Positions 17,786 to 26,241 of a DNA stretch of 64,000 nucleotides are shown one piece after another. The notes beneath the pieces were generated by a model. It had not been told where the DNA came from and ran no database searches. It saw nothing but the letters and a program-made list of their open reading frames with translations. The stretch is from an uncultured Anaerotruncus sp. (GTDB lineage: Bacteria > Bacillota > Clostridia > Oscillospirales > Ruminococcaceae), in the NCBI GenBank assembly GCA_944385965.1, contig CALWZG010000030.1, positions 1 through 64,000 on the forward strand, written 5' to 3'. Position 1 is the stretch's first letter. Every line of letters begins with the position of its first letter. Position numbers and translations under genes: made by a program.

Positions 17786-17828
17786 AACAGCCATCAACCG
17801 ATGAAATAAAAGTTAGGAGGAATTGTTT

Positions 17829-18116
17829 ATGGCAACAGCAACACAGGCATTGGGTATGATTGAGACAAAGGGACTGGTTGCGTCCATCGAAGCCGCTGAC
17901 GCCATGGTAAAAGCGGCCAACGTAACCTTAATCGGCAAAGAGCATGTGGGCGGCGGTTTGGTGACCGTCATGGTCCGTGGAGATGTGGGAGCGGTCAAAG
18001 CGGCCACCGACGCAGGAGCAGCGGCAGCAGAACGTGTAGGGGAGCTGATTTCGGTCCATGTGATTCCTCGTCCCCATGATGAGGTGGAGTACATCCTGCC
18101 CTCTTTGAACAAATAG
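17829..18116 (+). CDS. eutM: Major hexameric shell protein EutM (copy 1)
   Basis: 95-aa single-BMC shell protein, the main facet tile. AGGAGGA at 17815-17821 places the start at ATG 17829; the in-frame TTG at 17823 is too close. [20 protein letters not shown] and [15 protein letters not shown] are standard. It differs from copy 2 at only a few positions beyond the first residues. Confidence 0.96.
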   Translation: MATATQALGMIETKGLVASIEAADAMVKAANVTLIGKEHVGGGLVTVMVRGDVGAVKAATDAGAAAAERVGELISVHVIPRPHDEVEYILPSLNK

Positions 18117-18175
18117 TAAGGGGAAGGCAAAGGGCCTGCCCGATAAAAAGCGATTGAGAGAAAGGTGAAGATAAA

Positions 18176-18460
18176 ATGGCGAATATGCAAGCGTTGGGTA
18201 TGATTGAGACAAAAGGATTGGTTGCGTCCATTGAAGCCGCTGACGCCATGGTGAAAGCGGCCAACGTGACCCTCATCGGCAAGGTCCATGTAGGCGGCGG
18301 ACTGGTAACCGTCATGGTTCGTGGGGATGTAGGCGCAGTCAAAGCGGCCACCGACGCGGGAGCCGCAGCGGCGGAGCGTGTGGGAGATCTGGTTTCGGTC
18401 CATGTGATTCCTCGTCCCCATGAAGAGGTAGAGTACATCCTGCCCAGCCTGAACAAGTAA
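18176..18460 (+). CDS. eutM: Major hexameric shell protein EutM (copy 2)
   Basis: 94-aa BMC-H protein adjacent to copy 1. Differences from copy 1 are the N-terminus (MANMQ against MATATQ), Glu to Val in the IGK-H segment near the pore-facing region, EL-I to DL-V, and Asp to Glu near the C-terminus. The two genes differ mostly at synonymous sites, so this is an older tandem duplication kept by selection. AAAGGTG precedes ATG. Confidence 0.96.
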   Translation: MANMQALGMIETKGLVASIEAADAMVKAANVTLIGKVHVGGGLVTVMVRGDVGAVKAATDAGAAAAERVGDLVSVHVIPRPHEEVEYILPSLNK

Positions 18461-18508
18461 AAAAGGATGTAATATGGGTGGGGCCATCCACTTGAGGAGG
18501 TGAGGCGT

Positions 18509-19291
18509 TTGAACTATATCACCGAGGAAACCCTGCGGCGGGAGCTGCGCAGCGTCCAGCCGGAAAGCTATCTGGTACCCAAAGGACAGAAGCTGACACC
18601 GGCGGCCAGGGAATACCTCCAGACCCGGAAAATCAAGGTGGTTCTGGAGGATGGGCCTGAGAAAACCCGGCTTCCCATGGTCAGGGCGTCTATGAAAAAG
18701 TCCTCCCCCAAGGGGGAGGGCAGACCCACAGGCGGCGGGTTTATCGACTATGTGACGGGAGCCTTTTACCCTGAAAAGCCGGAGCATATGACCCACCTGT
18801 CCGGCAACCTGCTGGTGCCCAAGGACCATCCCCGCATCCTGTTCCGGGGCAAACTGGATTCCTTGCAGGCGGCTGTGGTGCTGGCCCAAACCGAACTCTA
18901 TGAGGGAGGCGGCGGGGAGAAGCTGCTGGAGGATTTGGAACAGCTGCTGGGCGCCCTGCGGGAAATCATGCGCTGTGATGTGCTGGAGGAGCCCTTCACC
19001 CTGGAGAAGCTGATTGAGCTGACCCATGACCAGCTGCGGGAGCAGTCCCATGACCCCCAGAAGTTTTTCGGGGTGAAGGCCATGACCCTGCCCCATTATA
19101 AGATGGGGCGGACCTTCGCCCTGCTCAACAGTCTGCGCACGGCGGTGCGGGAGACCGAGACAGCGGCGGTGCAGGCCTTCCAGGAGCAGGGGGAATGTAC
19201 CCGTAAGGATTTGATTGAGGAGCTGAACCGGATGTCCAGCGCCCTGCACATTATGATGTGCCGTTTTCTGGCTGGGCAGTATGGAAACTAG
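18509..19291 (+). CDS. eutT: ATP:cob(I)alamin adenosyltransferase EutT, lacking the Cys metal motif
   Basis: 260-aa enzyme that makes adenosylcobalamin for EutBC. TTG 18509 is chosen because GAGGAGG (18494-18500) is 8 bp upstream; the GTG at 18500 overlaps it. Family blocks are NYITEETLRRELR, LTPAAREYLQTRKIKV, MTHLSGNLLVPKDHPRI, FRGKLDSLQAAVVLAQTELY and the C-terminal LRTAVRETETAAVQAF. The HX11CCX2C metal-binding motif found in Salmonella EutT is missing: the equivalent stretch is FIDYVTGAFYPEKPEHMTHL, with no Cys. A metal-independent EutT class has been described from Listeria and other Firmicutes, which this matches. Confidence 0.92.
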   Translation: MNYITEETLRRELRSVQPESYLVPKGQKLTPAAREYLQTRKIKVVLEDGPEKTRLPMVRASMKKSSPKGEGRPTGGGFIDYVTGAFYPEKPEHMTHLSGNLLVPKDHPRILFRGKLDSLQAAVVLAQTELYEGGGGEKLLEDLEQLLGALREIMRCDVLEEPFTLEKLIELTHDQLREQSHDPQKFFGVKAMTLPHYKMGRTFALLNSLRTAVRETETAAVQAFQEQGECTRKDLIEELNRMSSALHIMMCRFLAGQYGN

Positions 19292-19318
19292 CAAGATGGA
19301 AAGGAGCCCTGGAAACCA

Positions 19319-20137
19319 ATGATGGATATGGAGCGTGTAAACGCTTATATGGCCCGTGTAAGCGCGTCGGAAAAAACCACCTTCACACCGGTCAGCCCCC
19401 AGCTGAAGGTGGGGTTGGATTTGGGAACGGCCTATATTGTGCTGGCGGCCCTTGACCAGGAGGACAACCCCATCGCCTGCGAGAAGCAGGCGGCTTCGGT
19501 CCTGCGGGACGGGGTGGTGGTGGATTATGCCGGAGCGCTGCGGATTGTGCGGGAGCTGAAAGAGAAGCTGGAAAAGCGGGTGGGGACAGAACTGACAAAC
19601 TGCGCCATCGCCATGCCGGCGGGAACCGAATCCAGCGCCCGGACCCATCAGTATGTGGCGGAAGGGGCTGGGTTTGAGGTCACTGCCGTACTGGATGAGC
19701 CCAGCGCCGCCAACGCCATCTATCAGATTGAAAATGGCGTGGTGGTGGACATCGGGGGCGGCACCACCGGCTTGGCCATCCTGCGGGATGGGAAGGTGGT
19801 AGAGATTGAGGATGAGCCAACCGGCGGCACCCATCTCACCCTGGTGCTGGCGGGGAACTATCACATTCCCTTCCAGGAGGCGGAGGCCATCAAGATGGAT
19901 TATGCCCGTCACAAGGAGATTTTTCCCATTGTGAGGCCGGTTGTGGAAAAGATGGCCACCATTGTGAACCGGTATGTGGATAAGAAGGAAACCGAGGCCA
20001 TTTATCTCTGCGGCGGAACCTGCTGTCTCACCGGGATTGAAACGGTTTTTGAGAAGGAGACCGGCATCAAAACCATCAAGCCGGCGGACCCGTTTCTGGT
20101 GACCCCGGCGGGCATCGCCAAAGGCTGTCAACTTTAA
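19319..20137 (+). CDS. eutJ: EutJ, DnaK-like chaperone of the microcompartment
   Basis: 272-aa Hsp70/actin-fold ATPase. Phosphate loops are VGLDLGTAYIVLAALD (about residue 31) and VVDIGGGTTGLAIL (about 142); adenosine motif is CGGTCCLTGIE. It lacks the Hsp70 substrate-binding domain, as usual for EutJ. Start ATG 19319 follows AAGGAG. Likely assists assembly or reactivation of compartment enzymes; the exact role of EutJ is not known. Confidence 0.93.
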   Translation: MMDMERVNAYMARVSASEKTTFTPVSPQLKVGLDLGTAYIVLAALDQEDNPIACEKQAASVLRDGVVVDYAGALRIVRELKEKLEKRVGTELTNCAIAMPAGTESSARTHQYVAEGAGFEVTAVLDEPSAANAIYQIENGVVVDIGGGTTGLAILRDGKVVEIEDEPTGGTHLTLVLAGNYHIPFQEAEAIKMDYARHKEIFPIVRPVVEKMATIVNRYVDKKETEAIYLCGGTCCLTGIETVFEKETGIKTIKPADPFLVTPAGIAKGCQL

Positions 20138-20155
20138 AGGAAAGGGAGGGAGAAA

Positions 20156-20866
20156 ATGGAGCGGACAGAATTGATTGAGGAAATCATCCGCCGTGTCACC
20201 GAAAAGCTGAACCAGCTGGACCAGCCGGCCCCAGAGGAGCAGCCTTCAGACCAGCGGCCCGGCCTGCTGATTCTGACCCAGGCCCATGGGACCCAATGCC
20301 ATCAGCTTTTGGAAAGCCAGGCTGTGGGCAAGCGGTGGAAGGTCACCTGCGCTTTGGAGCGGGAGTATCGGGTGGAGCTTTCGGAGTATGAGGCGGTGGT
20401 GCTGGGGGATTTGAGCTGCGCCGCCCTGGGCCTGATTGCCTCAGGGGTAGAAAGCTGCGGCTATACCCGGCTGGCCATCCAAACCATCCTTTCAAGGAAG
20501 AAGGTTTACATTCTGGAGGAGGGGGTAGAGCTTTACCGGTACCGGGAAACAGCCCCCAAGGGATATTACAAGATGCTGCGGGACAAGCTGAGCTTTTTGG
20601 AGTCAAACGGGGCCATCCTCCGGGGCCGGGAGGATTTGGAGCGGATTCTGACTGGCGAGAAGTCCCCGGCTAAGGCCCCCGCGCCGGAATGTTCCGGGGA
20701 GAAGGAAAAGCGCCTGTCCAAACGGGTGCTGACCGAGCGGGATTTGATTGAGGCGGAAAAAGAAGGATTTGGAGCCGTCCGGGTGGACCAGGGGTGTATC
20801 ATCACCGCCCTGGCCAAGGATTCGGCGGTAAGCCGGGGCATCCGCATCCTGAAAGACCAGAGCTGA
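20156..20866 (+). CDS. Conserved ethanolamine-utilisation protein of unknown function (flavoprotein-like)
   Basis: 236 aa. The N-terminal 20 residues (RTELIEEIIRRVTEKLNQL) form an amphipathic helix plus Pro-rich linker, an encapsulation-peptide shape. The middle (LLILTQAHGTQCHQLLES, VVLGDLSCAALGLIASGVE) resembles flavoprotein-like proteins annotated only as ethanolamine utilisation protein in Firmicutes eut operons. The C-terminus (KRVLTERDLIEAEKEG, ITALAKDSAVSRGIRI) is a separate short domain. It lies 18 bp after eutJ. Cargo role inferred from the targeting helix; activity unknown. Confidence 0.8.
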   Translation: MERTELIEEIIRRVTEKLNQLDQPAPEEQPSDQRPGLLILTQAHGTQCHQLLESQAVGKRWKVTCALEREYRVELSEYEAVVLGDLSCAALGLIASGVESCGYTRLAIQTILSRKKVYILEEGVELYRYRETAPKGYYKMLRDKLSFLESNGAILRGREDLERILTGEKSPAKAPAPECSGEKEKRLSKRVLTERDLIEAEKEGFGAVRVDQGCIITALAKDSAVSRGIRILKDQS

Positions 20867-20911
20867 ACAGCAGCAAAAGGATAAATCGGCGGGAGACAGG
20901 GGAGAGTACAG

Positions 20912-21196
20912 ATGAAAATTGGCAAGGTGATTGGAAATATCTGGGCGACCCGCAAGGAGGAGCGCCTGGCTGGATATAAGCTGCTGATTGTGCAGCCCAT
21001 CAATATTCTGGACGGTTCAAAGGACCGGGCGCCCATCGTCGCCGCCGATATGATTGGAGCGGGGATGGGGGAAACGGTGATTCTTGTCGGAGGCAGCTCA
21101 GCCCGAAGCGCCGCCGGGGATATGTCTGTGCCGGTGGACGCCACCGTGGTAGGCATTGTGGATGACCAGGAGTTTGACCCCAGTATTGTGGAGTAA
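20912..21196 (+). CDS. eutN: Microcompartment vertex protein EutN (pentameric BMC-P)
   Basis: 94-aa EutN/CcmL-family protein that forms pentamers closing shell vertices. Signature segments are GKVIGNIWATRKEERLAGYKLLIVQP-like start, VAADMIGAGMGETVILVGGSSAR and the C-terminal DATVVGIVD. GGGGAGAG precedes ATG. Confidence 0.95.
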   Translation: MKIGKVIGNIWATRKEERLAGYKLLIVQPINILDGSKDRAPIVAADMIGAGMGETVILVGGSSARSAAGDMSVPVDATVVGIVDDQEFDPSIVE

Positions 21197-21217
21197 GAGA
21201 AAGAAGGCGGTGAGCGG

Positions 21218-22570
21218 ATGAATCTGATTGAAGCCATCAAAGGGGCAGGGGTTGTGGGCGCGGGAGGCGCAGGATTCCCCACCCATGTGAAGCTGAATAC
21301 CAAGGCGGATTGCCTCATTATCAACGCGGCGGAATGTGAGCCGCTGATTGAGACGGACAAATACCTTTGCCGTACCTGGGCGCCTCAGATTCTGGAGGCC
21401 ATCCTGGCGGTGAAAGCCCATCTGGGCGCCAGCCGGGCGGTCATCGCCCTGAAGGCCAAATACCAGCCGGAGATAGAGGCTCTGTCCAAAGCTATCCAGG
21501 AGGCCTCGGCCCCGGTGGAGATTTTCCAGATGGGGACCTTCTATCCGGCGGGGGACGAGCAGACCATGGTACAGCAGGTCACCGGACGTTCGGTGCCGGA
21601 GCGTGGGCTGCCCCTGGATGTGGGCTGTGTGGTGGACAATGTGGGAACCATGCTGAACATCCACGATGCCCTGAAAGGCCAGCCAGTGGTGGACAAATAC
21701 CTGTCGGTGGTGGGAGAGGTAAAGGAGCCTGTGATGCTGCGGGTCCCTCTGGGAACACCGGTCACCGACTGCGTGAAAGCGGCAGACCCCAATCTTTCGG
21801 AGTATGGGCTGATAGTTGGAGGGCCCATGATGGGGAAACCTCTGATCAAAGAGGAGGACATCCAGGGAGCGGTGGTTACCAAAACCACCGGCAACCTGAT
21901 TGTCCTGCCCAAGGACCATTACCTGTTCCAGCGGGCAGTGAAGCCCATAGCGGCTATCCGTCATCAGACCCGCAGCGCTTGTATCCAATGCCACATGTGT
22001 ACCGACCTGTGCCCCCGTTATCTGATTGGTCACAAGATTCGCCCCCACATGGTGATGCGCAACCTGTGGCGGGAACAGGAGCTGGAGGACCCTCAGGAGT
22101 ATGAGCGGGTATTTGGGGAAGCGGTCAACTGCTGCGACTGCGGTGTGTGCGAGATGTTCGCCTGCCCCATGCAGCTTTCCCCACGGAGAGTGAACCAGTT
22201 TATCAAACAGCGGATTCGGGAAAAAGGCATCCAGGTCCCCCGCAGTACCCCGACCCCCCAGGCCCGGCCGGAAATCCAGCTGCGGCGCACCCCCACCGGC
22301 CGTTTGACCACCCGGCTGGGGCTGGCCGCCTATTATGGGCTTCACGCCCATTCCTGCCAGGAGCTTTCACCGGAGGAGGTGTTCCTGCCCTTCTCCCAGC
22401 ATATCGGCAAGCCTGCCCAGCCGGTGAAAAAGGAAGGGGATACAGTGGAGCGGGGAGAGCTGCTGGCCCAGGCAGGAGAGGGGCTGTCCGCCAATATCCA
22501 TGCCAGTATTTCCGGTGTAGTGACTGAGGTAACCGAAAAAGGTGTCCGTATCCGCGGACGGAAGGAGTGA
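21218..22570 (+). CDS. pduS: PduS-like cobalamin reductase / RnfC-like iron-sulfur flavoprotein
   Basis: 450 aa. N-terminal RnfC/Nqo1-like FMN/NAD domain (GAGGAGFPTHVKL, NAAECEPLIETDKYL, GGPMMGKPL), then a ferredoxin region with two [4Fe-4S] motifs, CIQCHMCTDLCP (from residue 255) and CCDCGVCEMFACP (around residue 304), then an SLBB or barrel-sandwich tail (AQPVKKEGDTVERGELLAQA). PduS reduces corrinoid for adenosylation in propanediol compartments and is thought to move electrons together with PduT. It starts 21 bp after eutN and its stop abuts the pduT-like gene. Confidence 0.92.
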   Translation: MNLIEAIKGAGVVGAGGAGFPTHVKLNTKADCLIINAAECEPLIETDKYLCRTWAPQILEAILAVKAHLGASRAVIALKAKYQPEIEALSKAIQEASAPVEIFQMGTFYPAGDEQTMVQQVTGRSVPERGLPLDVGCVVDNVGTMLNIHDALKGQPVVDKYLSVVGEVKEPVMLRVPLGTPVTDCVKAADPNLSEYGLIVGGPMMGKPLIKEEDIQGAVVTKTTGNLIVLPKDHYLFQRAVKPIAAIRHQTRSACIQCHMCTDLCPRYLIGHKIRPHMVMRNLWREQELEDPQEYERVFGEAVNCCDCGVCEMFACPMQLSPRRVNQFIKQRIREKGIQVPRSTPTPQARPEIQLRRTPTGRLTTRLGLAAYYGLHAHSCQELSPEEVFLPFSQHIGKPAQPVKKEGDTVERGELLAQAGEGLSANIHASISGVVTEVTEKGVRIRGRKE

Positions 22571-22575
22571 GGAGT

Positions 22576-23127
22576 ATGGGAATTTCCAGTAGGCTGGCCA
22601 TCGGTATGGTGGAGCTGAACAGCATTGCCAGAGGCATAGAGACCTGCGACTATATGGTGAAGGAAGCCACAGTGGAGCTGCTTCGCTCCTCCACCGTATG
22701 TCCGGGGAAATATCTGATTCTGATTTCCGGGGAAACCGGGGATGTGAAGGCTTCCATGGCGGAGGGCATCAAACGGGGAGGGGAGTGTGTGGTAGACACA
22801 CTGATTATCCCCAACGTCCACGCGGATGTGATTCAGGCCATCAGCATGACCACCCAGATTGAGCATCCAGGGGCGGTGGGCGTCCTGGAATATTACTCGG
22901 TGGCTTCCGCCATTACCGGGGCGGACATCGCGGCCAAGGCGGCGGATGTACGGCTGATAGAGGTGCGTATTGGCTACGCCATTGGCGGCAAGGGTTATGT
23001 GACCCTCACCGGTGATGTGGGGGCCGTGCGGGCGGCGGTGGCCGCCGCCAAGGAGGCTTCGGAAATGATGGTGGGTACCAGCATCATTCCCCGTCCCTCG
23101 CCTAAGGTGTTTGAGTCCCTGATGTAA
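22576..23127 (+). CDS. pduT: PduT-like tandem BMC shell protein with iron-sulfur cysteine
   Basis: 183 aa containing two BMC repeats (LAIGMVELNSIARGIETCDY and GAVGVLEYYSVASAITGADI). Cys42 in STVCPGKYL aligns with the pore Cys of PduT that binds a [4Fe-4S] cluster at the trimer centre. ATG 22576 lies 9 bp after GGAAGGAG; the GTG at 22567 is inside the Shine-Dalgarno region. Immediately after the PduS-like gene, so the pair likely forms an electron relay across the shell. Confidence 0.92.
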   Translation: MGISSRLAIGMVELNSIARGIETCDYMVKEATVELLRSSTVCPGKYLILISGETGDVKASMAEGIKRGGECVVDTLIIPNVHADVIQAISMTTQIEHPGAVGVLEYYSVASAITGADIAAKAADVRLIEVRIGYAIGGKGYVTLTGDVGAVRAAVAAAKEASEMMVGTSIIPRPSPKVFESLM

Positions 23128-23176
23128 GGTCCAGGACAACAGGGAGGACAGGACCTCCTCCAGAAAGGGAAGAAGT

Positions 23177-23626
23177 ATGAAGGTAAATGAAGAACTGCTC
23201 CGCAGCCTTGTGGAAAAGGTGCTGGTTGAGGCGGAGGGAGCAACCCAACAGAAAGAAAGTGCCGGACCTGGTTTCCAAAAACAGGTGGACCCCAGCGGTG
23301 TGTTGGGGGTGAAAGTATCCACTGTGGAGCTGGAACCGTTTGAGGGCCGGCAGGATGTGCGGCTGAAGGATTTGGCCACCCTGGAGGAAGCGCCCCGGAT
23401 TGGATGCGGCATTATGGAGCTGCGGGACGGGGCGGATTTTGAGTGGACCCTGACCTATGATGAGTGGGATGTGATTTTGGAGGGCCGGCTGGAAATCAAG
23501 GTGGATGGCCGGGTAATCGGCGGCGATGCTGGTGACGCCCTGTATATCCCAAGGGGCAGCCACATCCATTTCACCACCCCCAAATATGCAAAATTCGCCT
23601 ATACCGTATTCCCGGCGGACTGGTAA
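23177..23626 (+). CDS. eutQ: EutQ-family cupin protein
   Basis: 149-aa protein with an N-terminal amphipathic helix (VNEELLRSLVEKVLVEAE) and a C-terminal cupin barrel (GADFEWTLTYDEWDVILEGRL-like segment, GDALYIPRGSHIHF). EutQ has been reported to have acetate kinase activity and to be needed for compartment formation. It is shorter than the E. coli protein, mainly in the N-terminal region. GAAAGGGAAG precedes ATG. Confidence 0.9.
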   Translation: MKVNEELLRSLVEKVLVEAEGATQQKESAGPGFQKQVDPSGVLGVKVSTVELEPFEGRQDVRLKDLATLEEAPRIGCGIMELRDGADFEWTLTYDEWDVILEGRLEIKVDGRVIGGDAGDALYIPRGSHIHFTTPKYAKFAYTVFPADW

Positions 23627-23640
23627 GGATTGAGGTTGTT

Positions 23641-24612
23641 ATGTTCAAAAATCTGATTGAGAAGCTGAAAAAAAACCATACCACCCTGGTGTTTACCGAG
23701 GGCTCTGACCCCCGGATTCTGGAAGCCGCCTCCCGTTTGAAACAAGAGGGCATCTTACAGCCCCTGCTGATTGGGAATGAGGAGGAAGTGAGGCAGGCGG
23801 CCAGGGAAGGGGACTTTGACATTGAGGACATTCGGATTGTAGACCCCCTGCGTTACCGCCGGATGGAGGAACTGGTGGATAAGATGGTTCAGCTGCGGAA
23901 GGGCAAGCTGTCACGGGAGGAATGTGGCCAATTGCTGCGGAAGGGCAATTATTTCGGCACCATGCTGGTGAAGATGGGGGTGGCAGATTGCCTGCTGGGA
24001 GGCGCTACCTATTCCACCGCTGATACCGTGCGCCCGGCCTTGCAGCTGGTGAAAACCAAGCCGGGACATTCCATTGTAGGCTCCTGCTTTATCCTGACCC
24101 GGGAGGGCCAGCAGGGGACGGAAATGCTGGCCATGGGGGACTGCGCCATCAATATCAAGCCCAGCGAGGATGAGCTGGTGGAAATCGCTATTGAGATGGC
24201 GGAGTGCGCCAAAATCTTCGGCATTGACCCTCAGATAGCCTTCCTGTCCTACTCCACCAAAGGCTCCGGCAAAGGGGAGGACGTGGATAAAATGCGCAAC
24301 GCTGCCCAAAAGGCCAAGGAAGCCCGCCCAGACCTTCCCATTGAGGGGGAACTTCAGTTTGACGCGGCGGTGTCCCCTCAGGTGGCCCAGACCAAGTGCA
24401 AGGGGCTTCCGGTAGCGGGCCGGGCCAATACCTTCGTGTTCCCGGATATCAACGCCGGGAATATCGGATATAAGATTGCCCAGCGGCTGGGAGGCTTTGA
24501 GGCCTATGGCCCCATCCTGCTGGGACTGAATGCCCCCATCAATGACCTATCCCGAGGCTGCAACGCCCAGGAGGTCTATTATATGGCCATTATTACAGCG
24601 GCCCTGCGGTAA
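23641..24612 (+). CDS. eutD: Phosphate acetyltransferase EutD (Pta type)
   Basis: 323-aa enzyme converting acetyl-CoA to acetyl phosphate. Pta-family blocks include VFTEGSDPRILEAASRL, LVKMGVADCLLGGATYSTADTVRPAL-like core, AFLSYSTKGSGKG, GELQFDAAVSPQVA and NTFVFPDINAGNIGYKIAQR. It is the Pta type and not the unrelated PduL type. It starts 14 bp after eutQ and ends the operon at a strong hairpin (24644-24684). Confidence 0.95.
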   Translation: MFKNLIEKLKKNHTTLVFTEGSDPRILEAASRLKQEGILQPLLIGNEEEVRQAAREGDFDIEDIRIVDPLRYRRMEELVDKMVQLRKGKLSREECGQLLRKGNYFGTMLVKMGVADCLLGGATYSTADTVRPALQLVKTKPGHSIVGSCFILTREGQQGTEMLAMGDCAINIKPSEDELVEIAIEMAECAKIFGIDPQIAFLSYSTKGSGKGEDVDKMRNAAQKAKEARPDLPIEGELQFDAAVSPQVAQTKCKGLPVAGRANTFVFPDINAGNIGYKIAQRLGGFEAYGPILLGLNAPINDLSRGCNAQEVYYMAIITAALR

Positions 24613-24641
24613 ATCCAAACAATTATGCAAAGGAATGAATC

Positions 24642-24686
24642 AAAAAGAGCCTCTGCTTTCACTAATAGAAAGCAGGGGCTCTTTGT
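24642..24686. terminator. Bidirectional terminator between eutD and ypeB
   Basis: A 17-bp stem with one G-U pair (24644-24660 with 24668-24684), 7-base loop. TTT follows on the plus strand and a T5 run on the minus strand, so it serves both convergent genes. Confidence 0.9.
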
Positions 24687-24689
24687 AGG

Positions 24690-26036
24690 TTATTTGGTCA
24701 GGGTGCCGTTGGGGGTTTGAATGAGAATGAGAATCTGCTCCTCCTCCCCATTTGCGGCGTTCACATATACCAGGATTTGCTGGCCATCCTTGGAGCGGGT
24801 GGTGAACTCATAGGTGAGAACCTCTCCTTTGCCGCTGGTGGGAATCAGGGCGGTGCGGACACTCTGCACCTCAAGACGAGGGTTCAGAGACTGCTGAGCC
24901 TGCTCCTGAGAGATGGCGGGAGCCGAAAGGGTCCGCTGATAGTGGTTGTTGATATAGCCCCTGCCATCATAAAAGACCACCGACCCATCATCCAGAGCAA
25001 TGCCTACCTTAATCAGGTCGGTATACAGAATCACCCCGTCCTGGGTGGAGGCGAAATTGATGGTGCAGATACCGTCATTGATTTCATAGTAGGTGGTGAC
25101 CATCCCTTCAATCCCAAGGCCGTTTAAATATTGTAAGGCTCTCTGGATGGCATTGTCCACATCCACCCGCTGTTCCCCCACCTCCCGGGCGTTGATGAGG
25201 TAGGTGACCAGCCCCCCGGCTTTGGTGATGCCTACGCTGATGTCCTGGCCCTGGAAGGTGTAGGAGGGCATTCGGGAGTTTTCGTCATCCCCCTGGGTCA
25301 GCTCCTGGGAGGAAAGCCCCGCCGCCCAAGCGGCCTTTTCCTTGGCGTCGGACAGGGAGACCACAGGCATCCCCTGAATCAGCTTGGGGTTTTGAGTCAG
25401 CAGATGGTCGGAAAAGGGACCATCGTAAATCAGGGTGGGATAGCCGGTCATGGTCTGCTCAATGTCCTCAAAGCCTTCCGCCAAACCGCTGGCCTGAGTT
25501 CCACCAGTCTCATCCCCGGTGACCCGCAGGGCCATCACCTGAATCTGCCCGTCCCGAATCTGCTGCCCCAGCTGGTCCACATACTCCTTCAGTTTGGAGG
25601 CGTGCTGCCGCAGAGCTTTGGCATTGGCCTCCTCCCGGGCGGTCAGTGTTTGGCCGGAGGCCACCTTTTTGGAAAGGGTGATAGCGTAGTCCCCCACCTG
25701 GGAGAGAAACTTATAGGTGGTGTCCATCCGCAAATCTTGCACTGGAAGGGAGGAAAGGGCGGACTTAGCCCCGCCGCTTTCCCTCCAGATTTTGGCGGAC
25801 AGCAGGGAAAGCTGTTTGGGGGTTCCCACATACTGGCCCTTGTCCAGGTCAGTGGAAAGATTTGTCAGGTAGGTGGAAAGTTCTCCCAAAGAGCGGGTGT
25901 AAACGGTTTCCAGCTGCATCTTATAGTCCTGGGCCACCAAATGCTGCTGCCAGGCCACCCCACCGGCCACCAGAACCAGCGCCAGGCCGAAACTGCCCAA
26001 ACGCACAGCCCCCCGCTTGGATAAATTGTATTTCAT
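24690..26036 (-). CDS. ypeB: YpeB-like germination/cortex protein
   Basis: 448 aa. N-terminal signal anchor (RLGSFGLALVLVAGGVAWQQ), a long helical region (about 40-200), and C-terminal PepSY-like repeats ending in VYVNAANGEEEQILILIQT. ATG at 26036 is preceded by GAAGGAGG; an upstream ATG contains that ribosome site within its own codons and is unlikely. YpeB protects and localises the cortex-lytic enzyme SleB in spores and is normally encoded with it, but no sleB is seen here. Length matches the Bacillus protein. Supports a spore-forming host. Confidence 0.88.
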   Translation of the reverse strand: MKYNLSKRGAVRLGSFGLALVLVAGGVAWQQHLVAQDYKMQLETVYTRSLGELSTYLTNLSTDLDKGQYVGTPKQLSLLSAKIWRESGGAKSALSSLPVQDLRMDTTYKFLSQVGDYAITLSKKVASGQTLTAREEANAKALRQHASKLKEYVDQLGQQIRDGQIQVMALRVTGDETGGTQASGLAEGFEDIEQTMTGYPTLIYDGPFSDHLLTQNPKLIQGMPVVSLSDAKEKAAWAAGLSSQELTQGDDENSRMPSYTFQGQDISVGITKAGGLVTYLINAREVGEQRVDVDNAIQRALQYLNGLGIEGMVTTYYEINDGICTINFASTQDGVILYTDLIKVGIALDDGSVVFYDGRGYINNHYQRTLSAPAISQEQAQQSLNPRLEVQSVRTALIPTSGKGEVLTYEFTTRSKDGQQILVYVNAANGEEEQILILIQTPNGTLTK

Positions 26037-26119
26037 AAAAGGAGCCTCCTTCATACAAATGAGTGTGGGAATAGTTTGTGAATATTTCTTGAAATTATGA
26101 GGAATTGGGGCTGGTAAAG

Positions 26120-26148
26120 TTGAAAGCCGAAAAAGATTGTTGTATAAT
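26120..26148 (+). promoter_or_regulatory. Sigma-A promoter of the cysteine desulfurase-thiI unit
   Basis: -35 TTGAAA (26120-26125), 17-bp spacer, -10 TATAAT (26143-26148). It overlaps the longest open frame of the desulfurase, showing that translation must start downstream. Confidence 0.85.
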
Positions 26149-26241
26149 AACTTCATTATGGAGAGTTATGGTTTGTTGACAGAGGAGAGCGGCGGGAATG
26201 ACCAGACCGCTCTTGTTTGTAAGGATTTCAGGAAAAGAGGA

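Noticed and set aside
26137-26241. Extended N-terminus of the cysteine desulfurase
   Set aside because: The extended start precedes the -10 element of a near-consensus promoter, so it could not be transcribed; ATG 26242 has a site and gives a normal length.
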